NCBI RefSeq assembly: GCF_021134715.1
Contig: NC_060019.1
Location: 5,022,001 to 5,086,000, forward strand
Direction: 5' to 3'
From: Daphnia pulex
Lineage: Eukaryota; Arthropoda; Branchiopoda; Diplostraca; Daphniidae
DNA length: 64,000 nucleotides
A model generated the notes under the pieces. That model saw only the letters and a list, made by a program, of their open reading frames with translations. It did no database searches and was not told the origin of the DNA. Positions 46,058 to 56,189 of this stretch are shown piece by piece. Both the position numbers and the translations under genes were made by a program. Each line of letters begins with the position of its first letter. Position 1 is the first letter of the stretch.

Positions 46058-46229
46058 TGTTAAGTCTGCGTTAGACACTGTATTCTAAGTCCACAAGGCG
46101 TATGAAATACACAAGACGGGAACGGTAAGACCTTCCTCAACTCTACTCTCGACTCGAATGCCGTTCACTCCGTGGCCCTCTGGCGTAAGCCTTTCGTGCG
46201 CCATCTGTGATCGCATTCAATACATCACA
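46058..46229 (-). repeat. gypsy 5' LTR (element orientation)
   Basis: 172 bp. Reading into the element on the minus strand, the next bases are A then TGGCGCAGTTGGTC. They start with the TGG expected of a primer-binding site, but resemble a tRNA D-arm (box A) in the sense orientation rather than the complement of a familiar tRNA 3' end. Confidence 0.93.
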
Positions 46230-46234
46230 ATTGT

Positions 46235-47532
46235 CGCTCCTTTAAATGACGAAGTTGAGAATCCAGCAGATTTGTACACTTCTTTTTTTTCTCTCAATCC
46301 TCAGTTTTTCCCGTCGATGGAACCAAACATTGCTTTGCACATGGCTCTTAAGATATTTTTTATAACGTGCTCTTCTCACAGGTCGTTTTTATCGATCCAG
46401 TTTTGGTTCATCGGCACTTCCCCAACAAGACATATTTTCCACTATCGAAAAACCAAATTAATAGTTTTTCATTTAAGAGTCGTGTGGTATAGTACTGCCG
46501 AACACCCCTTCACCCAGCCCTTCATCCACCCCTTTTCCAGTGGTGCGTGCAATCCCCCCCCCCTCCCCCGTCGACCCCCTTCCAGCGGGCTTGGGCTGCG
46601 CGTCAGCCACGTAAAACTCAAAATTTTTGAACGCGTTTTACGGGCGCTCCCGTTCATTTGCATACCGTTGAACCCTTGTTGAGGTCTTCGTGACGAAATC
46701 CACCTTGTATTTTTCGTTGTAAAAAAACCGTCTTGCTAGGGAAGTGGCGAAGTGCCACTGGGCCCGACAGCCCTATAAAAATCCGTCGAATGGAAACGTT
46801 TGCTCAAACGTTTCCATTCGACAGAACTCTAATTCAGTTGATGATAACGAGTCGTGCTTCTCGGCCTTCAATATATAGCTGACATTTCGCAGAGGCCTTC
46901 CTATATCCTTACATGGTACTCTTTCTCCGTCCAGTTCACAATAAAATATTTCTCCGTCCAGTTCACAATCTGACCTAAGATGTCTATGATATCGCTTTCG
47001 TCCAATAGCAACCCAAAAGTCGTTACCAGTGTCTATCCCCAATTATCCTTTTTACATTGCTATAATACTCTTAACTAGTAGCAAAAATATTAAATAATAG
47101 GGAAATATTAAAGGAAAATTTGTTTCCTTGACCAATCTCTTTTACCTAATTATGATGTTTGAAAAACCTAAGCTAGATGGCGTTCTCTAATGGACAGCCA
47201 CACTATACTCATTACTAAAATATCTAAAAAATTATTATTTATTAATTTGAAGGAGGAGATTTATAACTTAAACTACAACTCACTTTTAAATCCCCTGCTA
47301 TTGAACGGTAACCATAAAATGTGTACTTTGTAAAGCAAACACGAATCTTTTGAATTAGTAGTTTCATGGTCTGTTTTAAAGTAATGCATGGTTTGACACA
47401 TCATCCCAATATTGGCAGTCAGAGGAAAGAGAAATTGAATTCTTCTTAAACCTTAAATTGGGGAAGGTGAACTGGTGAAGCAACTTCCGGATCAATATTT
47501 CATATCGATCGCATTATTCGTTCAACTATCCA
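46235..47532. other. intergenic; perfect palindrome at 46785-46822
   Basis: No gene. A perfect inverted repeat with 18-bp arms (GTCGAATGGAAACGTTTG) and a 2-base loop lies at 46785-46822. A pyrimidine-rich, C-rich tract lies at 46550-46580. The ARFGAP1 promoter should be in the last few hundred bases, but no motif is distinct. Confidence 0.5.
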
Positions 47533-49702
47533 ATGGCAAGTCCAAGAACTCGAAGAGTTTTGCAAGAAATTAGACCAAAGGATGACAATAGTGTAAGATT
47601 TGTTTTTATTTTTGGCAGCAAATAATAATTAACTCATAATATTGACACAATTTTTCAATTGCTTTTATCTTTTTCCCATTATAGACATGTTTTGAATGTT
47701 CAGTTCACAATCCACAGTGGGCATCTGTTACATATGGAATATGGATCTGTCTTGAATGCTCTGGCAAACACAGAGGACTTGGTGTTCATTTATCCTTTGT
47801 TAGGTCAATAACTATGGACAAATGGAAGGATATTGAATTGGAAAAGATGAAAGTGGGTGGAAATTTGAATGCCAGACTTTTTTTTGAGACCCAGCCAGAT
47901 TGGAACACATCAATGCCACTAGGCCAGCGCTATAACACCAGAGCAGCAGCACTTTACAGAGATAAAATTTCTGCTTTAGCTGCTGGTAAAACATGGGACA
48001 TAGAAATATCTGATGCTAGAAATTATCAAACTGCCAATATTTCAAGAAGTTCTTCAGTATACAATGCTGGTTCACAGTAATATATCGTAAACAGTTAAGT
48101 ATGAGATAAAATAATGTCAGTTTGTCCAATTTAGATTGGAATCTAAAACAAATAGAAACCTTCATAGCAGCTCTTCTACTCCAAATTTTGATGCAGATTT
48201 GCATCAGCAACCTGAATCATCATTTGGATCAGCTGGTGGATACCAAAATTTTAAAGATCAAAAAGAAGCATTTTTTTCCATGAAACAACTAGAAAATTGT
48301 GGACGGCCTGAGTAAGTACGAGTTTTGCAGATTTATCTTGTTGATTAGTTTTATGAGAAGCGTAATTTTTATCTTCATTTCTTAGCAATCTCCCGCCATC
48401 TCAAGGTATTCAACTATAAGCTGTATGATGTACAACTAGAATTATCTATTCCTGACCTATTTTTGTTTTTCAAGGGGGAAAATATTCAGGTTTTGGAAAT
48501 TCTGCATATGTCCCACCAAGAAATTCATCTACCGAAGTTTATGATTCGCTTGCCACTGTAATTGTTGTGTTTACTCTATCTTATGAATATTTAATAATTC
48601 CCAATTCTTTAGGGTTGGTCAATGTTTTCTGTTGGAGCGTCGAAACTAGCTGAAAGTGCTCTAAAATTCGGTGAAATTGCTTCTCAGAAAGTTGTCCAGG
48701 TCTCGGAAACTGTGGGAGAAAAAGTAATGTACCTTAAATGAACTTTAATTTTTTGTGCATTTGTGTTGCCGTTTAGGAAAGCCGCTTGAGGGTTTGTTTA
48801 CCTTTCAATCATCCAATGTTAAACATGAATTTTGTTGGACTGTTCTATTTCTTATTTTAAGTAACCATGTTCACATTGACTATTTATTTCCAGTATTTTT
48901 TTAATGTTAACGAGTTTTTAATCCCTGACGTGATAGAAGTGAGGACTTCATTTAAGACTTTTTTTTTCGTCATGCATAGGTAAAAGAAGGGAGATTATTG
49001 GACGATGTCGCGTCGTCGGTAACGAGTGTTGCTACTAAGGTCTGTACGTTTAAAAGTTTTTTTTGTTAATGTATAATTCGTGTACAATATTAGGTAGTAA
49101 AGTTCACGTAAAAGGTGTTATTGTTATTGTTAGAAATATATTTTTTCTTTGCATTGGTGCAGGTTACTGAGATTAGTAGGAAAGGATGGGCGAATGTTAC
49201 TTCCGCTCGCAGTGATTACGATGAACCTCCCAGAGTGTCAGGGGAAAGATCTTCGCTTCTATCTGGAAGCACCAGTGGAGGATATGCACCATTGTCTGGT
49301 GGATGGTGAGGAATATATATTTCATTAATAGCATTTTTAATTAATATAATGAATCAATCATTCTTTTACAGTTCTCCCATCTACCAAGACAATTTGATGT
49401 CACCAGCTTCTTCTGTAAGTCAGGGGTTTAAGGGACATAGTGTCAATGAATATTCTCAAAGTGGTCAAGGTGAAGATTCAGGTGAATGGGTCTGGTCAAA
49501 CGCTGCAAGTAATAACGATAGAAGTGAAAGTAAAAACGCTACTAAGACATCTCGTAACTCATCTGAAAATGGTGACAATCTTTTAATTGATTTTGGTGAC
49601 AAAAAGAAAACAAATGCTGCTAAGAAGACTTCCTCTCCTGCTGTCACTGCAGTTAAAACCAAAACTGCTGAAGAAGAAGCATGGGATATGCTTAACAGCT
49701 GA
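47533..49702 (+). CDS. ARFGAP1: ArfGAP1, GTPase-activating protein for Arf1
   Basis: Stimulates GTP hydrolysis on Arf1 at Golgi membranes during COPI coat cycling. Exons 47533-47592, 47685-48076, 48135-48311, 48386-48405, 48475-48557, 48613-48723, 48980-49039, 49163-49305 and 49372-49702 are all GT-AG and in phase, giving 458 residues. The start [17 protein letters not shown] is typical. The ArfGAP zinc finger CFEC...ICLEC (CX2CX16CX2C) is intact, followed by [15 protein letters not shown] with the arginine finger. The segment [23 protein letters not shown] is an ALPS-type amphipathic helix that senses membrane curvature. The C-terminus ends [10 protein letters not shown]. An optional 15-base microexon (48777-48791) would add five residues without changing frame. 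Confidence 0.93.
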
Positions 49703-49942
49703 TTTGTTCATTTAAAACTTGCATTTTTTCCCTTGCTATTTTACCATTCATTGTCTCAAAAGATGCTTTCCAATGTTTCTTTTTTGATTGTTAGGTTCTC
49801 TGTAAGTTTACCATTCACTTAATATTATGGGACTGTCAAGATTGTACCATCTAGGCAAAATATGTCTTCAATCCAAAGTGAAAAAAAAAAATATATTGCT
49901 TCTGGAAGGAAAACACAAATTTATTGAACATATCTTCCTATT

Positions 49943-50958
49943 TCATGAAGACTTATTGCTAAAATAAAGTTTCATAGCTTCAAGTGCTCGACGCCGATGC
50001 GATATGGAGTTTTTAATTGTTTTCTCCATTTCAGCGTAAGTTAAAGCAAATCCAGTTGGCAGGAAACAAGCCTGACCAAATGTAGAAAAAAGCAATTAAA
50101 GAATAAATATATATTACATAATTTAACATTTTCAGCTCACATCCCAACCAAAATCCTGTGGGCCCCTTGGAGTTACTATTACACCTTCTGTACGCCCACT
50201 GAAAATATGGATTTCCTCCCCAACTCCTTCAGAGTAAGCAAATAAGCACAATGCATATGCAGATTTATCTTCCCATCTGGACAAAAGGTCTGTTAGACCA
50301 GCAGGTCCAATTTTAGCAAGGAACCATTTGACATATGGTCCTATAAAAAAAAAAAATATATTATGAAAACAAAACGTTCGTTCTTTGAAGCCGTTAGGCC
50401 GTTCTTGAGGCCGTCGGGCTGTTCTTGAGGCCGTCAGGCCCATTTTGCCATTTGGGCATATGCCCCTATTATATGCCTGGCAAAATGGGCCTGACTGCCT
50501 CAAGAACAAAGGTGAATATTAATATATTCATATAGTATAATATATTACATCATAATGACAAATTGTCCTATCAAAAACAATATTAGTCATAATGAATGAA
50601 AATAGGAAAACTTAAACTAGCCTTTATTTATGTACCTGGCAACCCTTGAAGGGCATTGAAGCAAAGACATGTATCTTCCACAAGAGTTGGCCCATTAATC
50701 AATTTTAAGGCAGCAAGACATTTTTCTTTCACAATATATTCTGGGTTCTCCCCTTGGTATTCTGGCAAATCTATGTTTTGTCTTACCACCTTTAACATGC
50801 AATTAAAATCATTGAACACATTTGTTAGTACATGATCTACCCACAAAACTTTTGACATAAAACAATACATTAATTAAAGAGTTGGATCCTAGAATGGCTG
50901 TTACTTCTTCTAATTTCTTTATATTTCCGGTGACGAAAGTGATCGGTCTCACAGACAT
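49943..50958 (-). CDS. ITPA: inosine triphosphate pyrophosphatase
   Basis: Hydrolyses ITP, XTP and dITP to the monophosphates and pyrophosphate, keeping non-canonical purines out of nucleic acids. Exons on the minus strand: 50869-50958, 50636-50789, 50141-50340 and 49943-50071, giving 190 residues against about 194 in human. Motifs present are FVTGN-KKLEEV at the N-terminus, [52 protein letters not shown] and SHRRRALE. I chose the Met at 50958 because homologues start just before FVTGN. An in-frame Met at 51096 would add 46 atypical residues. Converges with ARFGAP1 with 240 bases between the two stops. Confidence 0.95.
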
Positions 50959-51872
50959 GTTATCAATTGTCACTTTTGTCAGCCAAAATATGGCCAAATC
51001 AGACCGCCGTGTTGGGAAAATGAAGCCGATTTTACTTTCTTTTCTTGTCCTCCATTTCTCTTCCTCCAAGTAAAGCCACGCAAAGTCGGAAACCATCTAG
51101 TTGTCAAAAAAATAAACTTTTCGTCGGTAACGTAAAATTTAAAATATCATATTTTCGTTGTTTTAAATTAAGCGCCAAGAGACAAGAGGGGCATGTCGCC
51201 ACACTGGTACTACCTCTGCTGGTTCCACAATGCGTAGAATAGCAAAATGCATAGAATAATTTCAAATTTCCAGAGTCCTACTCCTACAGTCCTATTACTT
51301 TCAATACAAATACTCAAATATACAATACATTTTAAGACATGCCATGCCATGCCCATTTTAACTAAACCCACCCTCCTTGACAAAGAAAAAAAATTGGGAA
51401 AAAGAGAAAAAATATTTCATTTGTTTATTTCATTTGTTACTATCGAATAGTTGATTCGTGACGAATAATATGAAATAAATCTTTCACTATCGTTTTCTTT
51501 CATTATCGGAAAGGGCTATAAAAGATTCATATTCCGTTTCCGTATTACTGAGCACACCCACTAGCGTGCTGTGTGCACGGGTCTGGCACGGGTTGGGTTT
51601 ACTACTAAAATAGTAAAATGGGAATTGTTTCAAAAAATTACGCTAAAGGACTACATAAAAAATCGCCAAATATAATTCCCATTCTCTCTCTTTACCGCGG
51701 TCCAGTGCAGCACTGTGTCACTGTGTCAAGAGTTTTGTTGGTTTTTTCGAAGTGATTTGCAAGTCGCAAGTTTTTGCTAGTTTTTTTTTTTAATTTCGGT
51801 TGGTTTCTGATTTTACTTTCTGGGACATTAAGAATTTTTCACGATGATTTATTAAATGGAACATTGGAGCGC
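50959..51872. other. ITPA/OSGEP divergent upstream region, left part
   Basis: No gene. Shared upstream DNA of the divergent genes ITPA and OSGEP, before the inserted element. Simple AT-rich sequence. Confidence 0.45.
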
Positions 51873-52810
51873 GGGCGTCCCTAAACTGCGAAAGCGAAAC
51901 GCGAAACGCGAAACGCCTAAAATGCGAAACAGCTGTGCGAAACGGACCAAAATTTTGGAACCGTTTCGCGGGACCAAATGCCGGAGGGCATACTAAAGAG
52001 CGAAACATCTTGCGAAACAAATAGTTTTCCTTTTCCCCACAGAGGTCCAAATTGACGGAGATTGCCGCCATTTTTCATTGTCTCCCGCTATGATGAGGCA
52101 TTAAAGGAGGAAGGGGGGCAATCAAATTCGATTTCTTCGCCACTACCCCTGTATGTTTTAATGCGCATTTTACGATTATTAAACTAATGAAAGACATAGA
52201 GCAGCACGATATGGTGATATTTTTAAATAATAAAATATTAGGTAATGGCCCAGGGATTATACATTACATTAAATAATTTTAATCAACCAGTAGATACGTG
52301 CACAAAGAAATAATCGGTCATAACAGTATGAGTGCCTTATATCAAGCTAAAAATCAAAGCTACCATGTTCCAAATCAAGCTAAAATTTAATCAACTAAAA
52401 CTTCCCTTAAAATTAAGAATGTTAATCTGATTGATACTGATACATGGAAACGAGAAGTTCCATAAATTTTTTTATACCAATCTTCTAATTAAAAACACCT
52501 ATTGCATATTGCATTCAAGGTATTCCGTATTCATAGTCAACACACAAATAGACCAGCCATAAGGTGCGCGAAACTCGAAGTCTCGAAAATTTGAAACTCT
52601 TAACAATTTTTTTGTTGACGGCGTCCATTGTCGTCTGCTACCAAGACGTTTGCACTGCGACGTTTCGCAAACACCGATTTCGCAGTTTAGTACGGACCCA
52701 AAGACTAAAATGCGAAACAGGGTCCCAACTTTTGGGTCCGTTTCGCACAGCTGTTTCGCATTTTAGGCGTTTCGCGTTTCGCGTTTCGCTTTCGCAGTTT
52801 AGGGACGCCC
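51873..52810. mobile_element. non-autonomous MULE-like element, 938 bp, long TIRs
   Basis: The terminal inverted repeats start GGGCGTCCCTAAACTGCG and are nearly identical for about 80 bases. They are built of tandem GCGAAAC units, then loosen. They are flanked by a perfect 9-bp duplication, TTGGAGCGC, at 51864-51872 and 52811-52819. The interior is AT-rich and has no coding sense. A 9-bp duplication with long repeat-structured TIRs fits Mutator-like MITEs. The short frames within it come from the GCGAAAC arrays. Confidence 0.9.
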
Positions 52811-53001
52811 TTGGAGCGCTGTCGTCTGCTGACTGCTCTGACTCTGTCTGTACTCTCTGACTCTCTACACATGGACTACTCTAACTAATAACTATACATC
52901 AGCTTCTGTTCTGATGATCTGACACGCTCTTGCGACGATTGTAGTCATTTTTTTAAAGTTGCACTAGTCTGAGGTTCCATATTATAAATATTCATTGAAA
53001 T

Positions 53002-54426
53002 ATGGTTGTTTCGATAGGTTTTGAAGGTAGTGCAAATAAATTGGGTATTGGAATAATTCAAGATGGAATTGTTTTAGCAAATCCCAGGAGAACATTTATT
53101 ACACCACCTGGAGAAGGTTTCATTACATCAAAAGTTCTAAACACGAAAAATAATGCGTATTGTTTTTTTTTAACTTATGACATTTATTATAGGTTTTAAA
53201 CCTGTTGATACTGCAATTCATCATCAGTCAAATATTGTCCTCTTACTGAAAGAAGCTTTGGATGAAGCTAAGGTTTGATACATTTTAATTAGACTGTGAG
53301 AAACTCGTATTTCACTTCCAAAAAAATAAATCATTTATAATTCAGATTCATCCAGAAGAAATTGATGTGGTGTGTTACACCAAAGGACCTGGCTTAGGAG
53401 CTCCTTTGGTGTCTGTAGCTGTGTTTGCAAGAACAATTTCACAATTATGGAGAAAGCCAATTATTGGTGTCAATCATTGCATCGGGCGTACTTAATTCTT
53501 AAATTTTATATTGCTAATTTTAGTTGGACTCAAATATCATTCCATTTATTGCAGACATAGAAATGGCAAGATTAATCACAAGCGCAAAAAATCCTATTGT
53601 TCTCTATGTTAGTGGAGGGAATACTCAAATTATTGCATACTCCCAGAAACGTTATAGAATATTTGGGGAAACAATAGACATTGCAGTTGGGAATTGCTTG
53701 GATAGATTTGCCAGAATTCTTAAATTGTCAAATTATCCAAGCCCTGGGCACAATATTGAGCAGTTGGCAAAAAATGGGAAAATTTATGTCCCATTGCCAT
53801 ACATTGTCAAAGGGATGGACATGTCTTTTTCTGGAGTCTTGACACACATTGAAGATTTTGCTGCAACTTTACAAGAATATTCTGTGGAAGATCTATGTTT
53901 TTCACTGCAAGAAACTGTTTTTGCTATGGTACACATGCCAAAATCATTGCAACTAAAATTACATTTAATTTCCAATTGAATACTTCCGTTTCTTTTTTAT
54001 GTACATTTATAGCTTGTTGAAACAACCGAGAGAGCAATGGCGCATTGTGGATCGCAAGAAGTGTTGATTTGCGGTGGCGTTGGATGTAGGTTTCATTTTC
54101 TTTATATTATTCTTGTCATCTAAGGATTTGTTTTTAGGTAATCTTCGACTTCAAGAAATGATGTCTGAAATGTGCAAGGAACGAGGAGCTAAGGTTTGTT
54201 GAATCATTGTGTAATTTTATCACAACAAATTTTGTTCATGGCTTTTCTGTTTTCTTTTAAGGTTTTTGCAACGGATGAAAGATTTTGTATAGACAACGGG
54301 GCCATGATAGCTCATGCCGGAGCAGAAATGTTTAGAGTTGGTGCCGTCACCTCTTGGAAGAACACATTTTGCACGCAACGATATAGAACAGATGAAGTGG
54401 AGGTAAATTGGAGAGATGAACAATAA
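53002..54426 (+). CDS. OSGEP: OSGEP/Kae1, tRNA threonylcarbamoyladenosine transferase
   Basis: Catalytic subunit of the KEOPS complex. It transfers threonylcarbamoyl to A37 of ANN-reading tRNAs. Exons 53002-53116, 53193-53272, 53346-53487, 53555-53928, 54013-54085, 54138-54193 and 54262-54426 are in phase and give 334 residues (human 335). Motifs: [37 protein letters not shown], the metal-binding His pair in HCIGHIEM formed across the third intron, [42 protein letters not shown], the glycine loop CGGVGCN, and [13 protein letters not shown] with the third metal ligand. It ends [16 protein letters not shown]. This is the cytoplasmic, not the mitochondrial (OSGEPL1), type. Confidence 0.96.
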
Positions 54427-54593
54427 TAACTTTTAAAATGGCTAAATAAACTAGCTGCGTTAATCAAAGACAAAGTTATGCCCATTTTGCACGCAACGAT
54501 ATAGAATAGATGAAGTGGAGGTAAACTGGAGATGAATAATAAAACAATAATAACTTTAAAAATGCCTAAACAAACTAGCTGCGTTAATCAAAG
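54365..54593 (+). repeat. tandem duplication of the OSGEP 3' end
   Basis: CATTTTGCACGCAACGATAT recurs 118 bases apart (54365 and 54483). The copies stay alike through GATGAAGTGGAGGTAAA and the first 45 bases of 3' UTR (AAACTAGCTGCGTTAATCAA). The second copy has lost two bases before GATGAATAA and is noncoding; the first keeps the gene's own stop. Confidence 0.9.
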
Positions 54594-54599
54594 TTTATG

Positions 54600-55165
54600 G
54601 TATGCTCGGCATGTCGACATGACACCACCCTACTATATCCCCCACCTCTACCAGAACATTGGCCATCAGGGTGTCCGACATTCAGGCCTTAACGTTCAGG
54701 ACTGAATGCCGACCAAATTTGTGCCCAAATGTTTTCTTTCCAAGTCATTCAGGCCCACTTTGTTATATTAGCTACATCTAAAATATTTGTTGAAATTACG
54801 GGTATGGTATTCAATCAGGTAAGAGGACAGAAAAGAAAAGTCAACAAAAACATACGCCGTTGACTCTCCACGAGTATTCGACGCTGAATGAAAAGGCGAT
54901 CAACTGATCAAGGTTATGTTTACACGACGGCAGTTAGGCCTACAACCACATCCTTTTCGCTGATTTCATGTTGGAGGAAATTGTGGCGTCATTTTGAGGT
55001 TTGGCGTTCAACATCCAAAATCAAGGGGATCGCAACTCAAATTTGCTTTTTATTTTGTTAGTATACTTTTTTCCTTGCTTTTTATTCCTCTTTTACTTTT
55101 GAGATAGGCTTTCCTTCAAGCGAAAATAAAAGGGTATGTAGGGTAAGAGTAAGAGTAGGGATGGG
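54600..55165. other. intergenic with TTCAGG motif cluster
   Basis: No gene. ATTCAGGCC and GTTCAGGA words repeat at about 54660-54770, partly inverted, like the inverted repeat inside the copia element near 23.5 kb. Confidence 0.4.
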
Positions 55166-55173
55166 GAGGAGGG

Positions 55174-55735
55174 TAGGGCTGTGGCCCGGGCCATGAAAAC
55201 CCGGGCCACTGTTCGGGTTAAAGAAAAAAAAGAACCCAAAAAATATCAACCCACCGAGGCAATTTTTGTACGGGGCGGGCGACGGGTTGAACCCGCGGGT
55301 CCTCGGGCCAACCCGAGTGGTGGCGCCATCTAGTAGTCACATAGAGAAGCTTGTTATTCAATATGCCTGAGGCCTCGAGAAAGACCTAAAAATATTGCCG
55401 CCAAATGCTCAACGAGAATTTCGTAAAAGTAGGATAAAAGAAGTGGTAGAAAAGAGCGTTCAGGGGTGTTCAGAAGACATCATTGACGTGTCACTGTTGG
55501 AAGAAAATAATTAAGAAATTTAGGAAATTTTTTAAAGTTTGTAAAAAAAAAGTGTGTTTGACCCAATTTTTACCCGGGCCGTGACCCGGACGGTAAGTTT
55601 CTTGTGATTCGTGGGGCGACCCGGGGCGGACCCATTTACGCTGTTGGCCCAACCCGCTCAAACCCGTGTTTAAAAAAACCATCTAGGTAACCCATGTAAA
55701 AAAAACCGTCCAAATACCTCCGGGCCACAGCCCTA
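55174..55735. mobile_element. hAT-type MITE, 562 bp
   Basis: The ends TAGGGCTGTGGCCCGG and its inverse CCGGGCCACAGCCCTA are flanked by a perfect 8-bp duplication, GAGGAGGG (55166-55173 and 55736-55743), as made by hAT transposases. Subterminal CCCGGGYY/AACCCG words repeat. A short inner frame (LEKDLKILPPNAQREFRK...SLLEENN) may be the end of a captured or original gene. No hAT transposase is present. Confidence 0.85.
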
Positions 55736-56189
55736 GAGGAGGGTTAGTAGTCGTTCGCGTGCGACCTTCTTTTAGCCTGTATTGTAAATTTCATTTTTGT
55801 TTTCCTTTTTTCACTTTTCTTTGCTTTTCTTCCCTTTTTATTGTCGTAAATTTGATTTGCGAACATCGGGACAGGAAGGGTGAACAAAAAGAGAAGAGTC
55901 ATCGAGATGATGAAATGTGAAACATGAATTTCGACATTTTCCCGGGCCGGCGGAAATCAATCTTCTTCTGGTTCGTCCATGGTCATCTGCTTGATGAGTT
56001 GATTCGCCTTTGCTGCAGTTCGACGAACGGGACGTACTGATGGGCTGGATCTGTTCCAGCGAAGAATCGATAGGTTGCTGGATATCAATAGTTTCGGTTG
56101 AGTCCGAAACCTCCAAGTTCGGAATTGGTCGGCTGGTTTTTTTGGAAGCTGTCCGGATTTCAGCTTCTCTGACGTAGCCATCATTTTTT

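Larger units (their letters stand above)
40525..46229 (-). mobile_element. complete Ty3/gypsy LTR retrotransposon
   Basis: A full 5,705-bp element on the minus strand. Two 172-bp LTRs, identical by eye, begin TGTTAAG and end ATCACA on the plus strand as written. They are flanked by a perfect 5-bp duplication, ATTGT, at 40520-40524 and 46230-46234. One uninterrupted frame (40874-45445) encodes gag and pol. A purine-rich stretch (GGGAGGAG on the minus strand) lies directly inside the 3' LTR and fits a polypurine tract. Identical LTRs and an open frame mean a very recent insertion, probably still competent. Confidence 0.95.

Noticed and set aside
50959..51096. Upstream in-frame Met for ITPA adding 46 residues
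   Set aside because: The added residues are atypical for the family, and the Met just before the FVTGN motif matches homologues.
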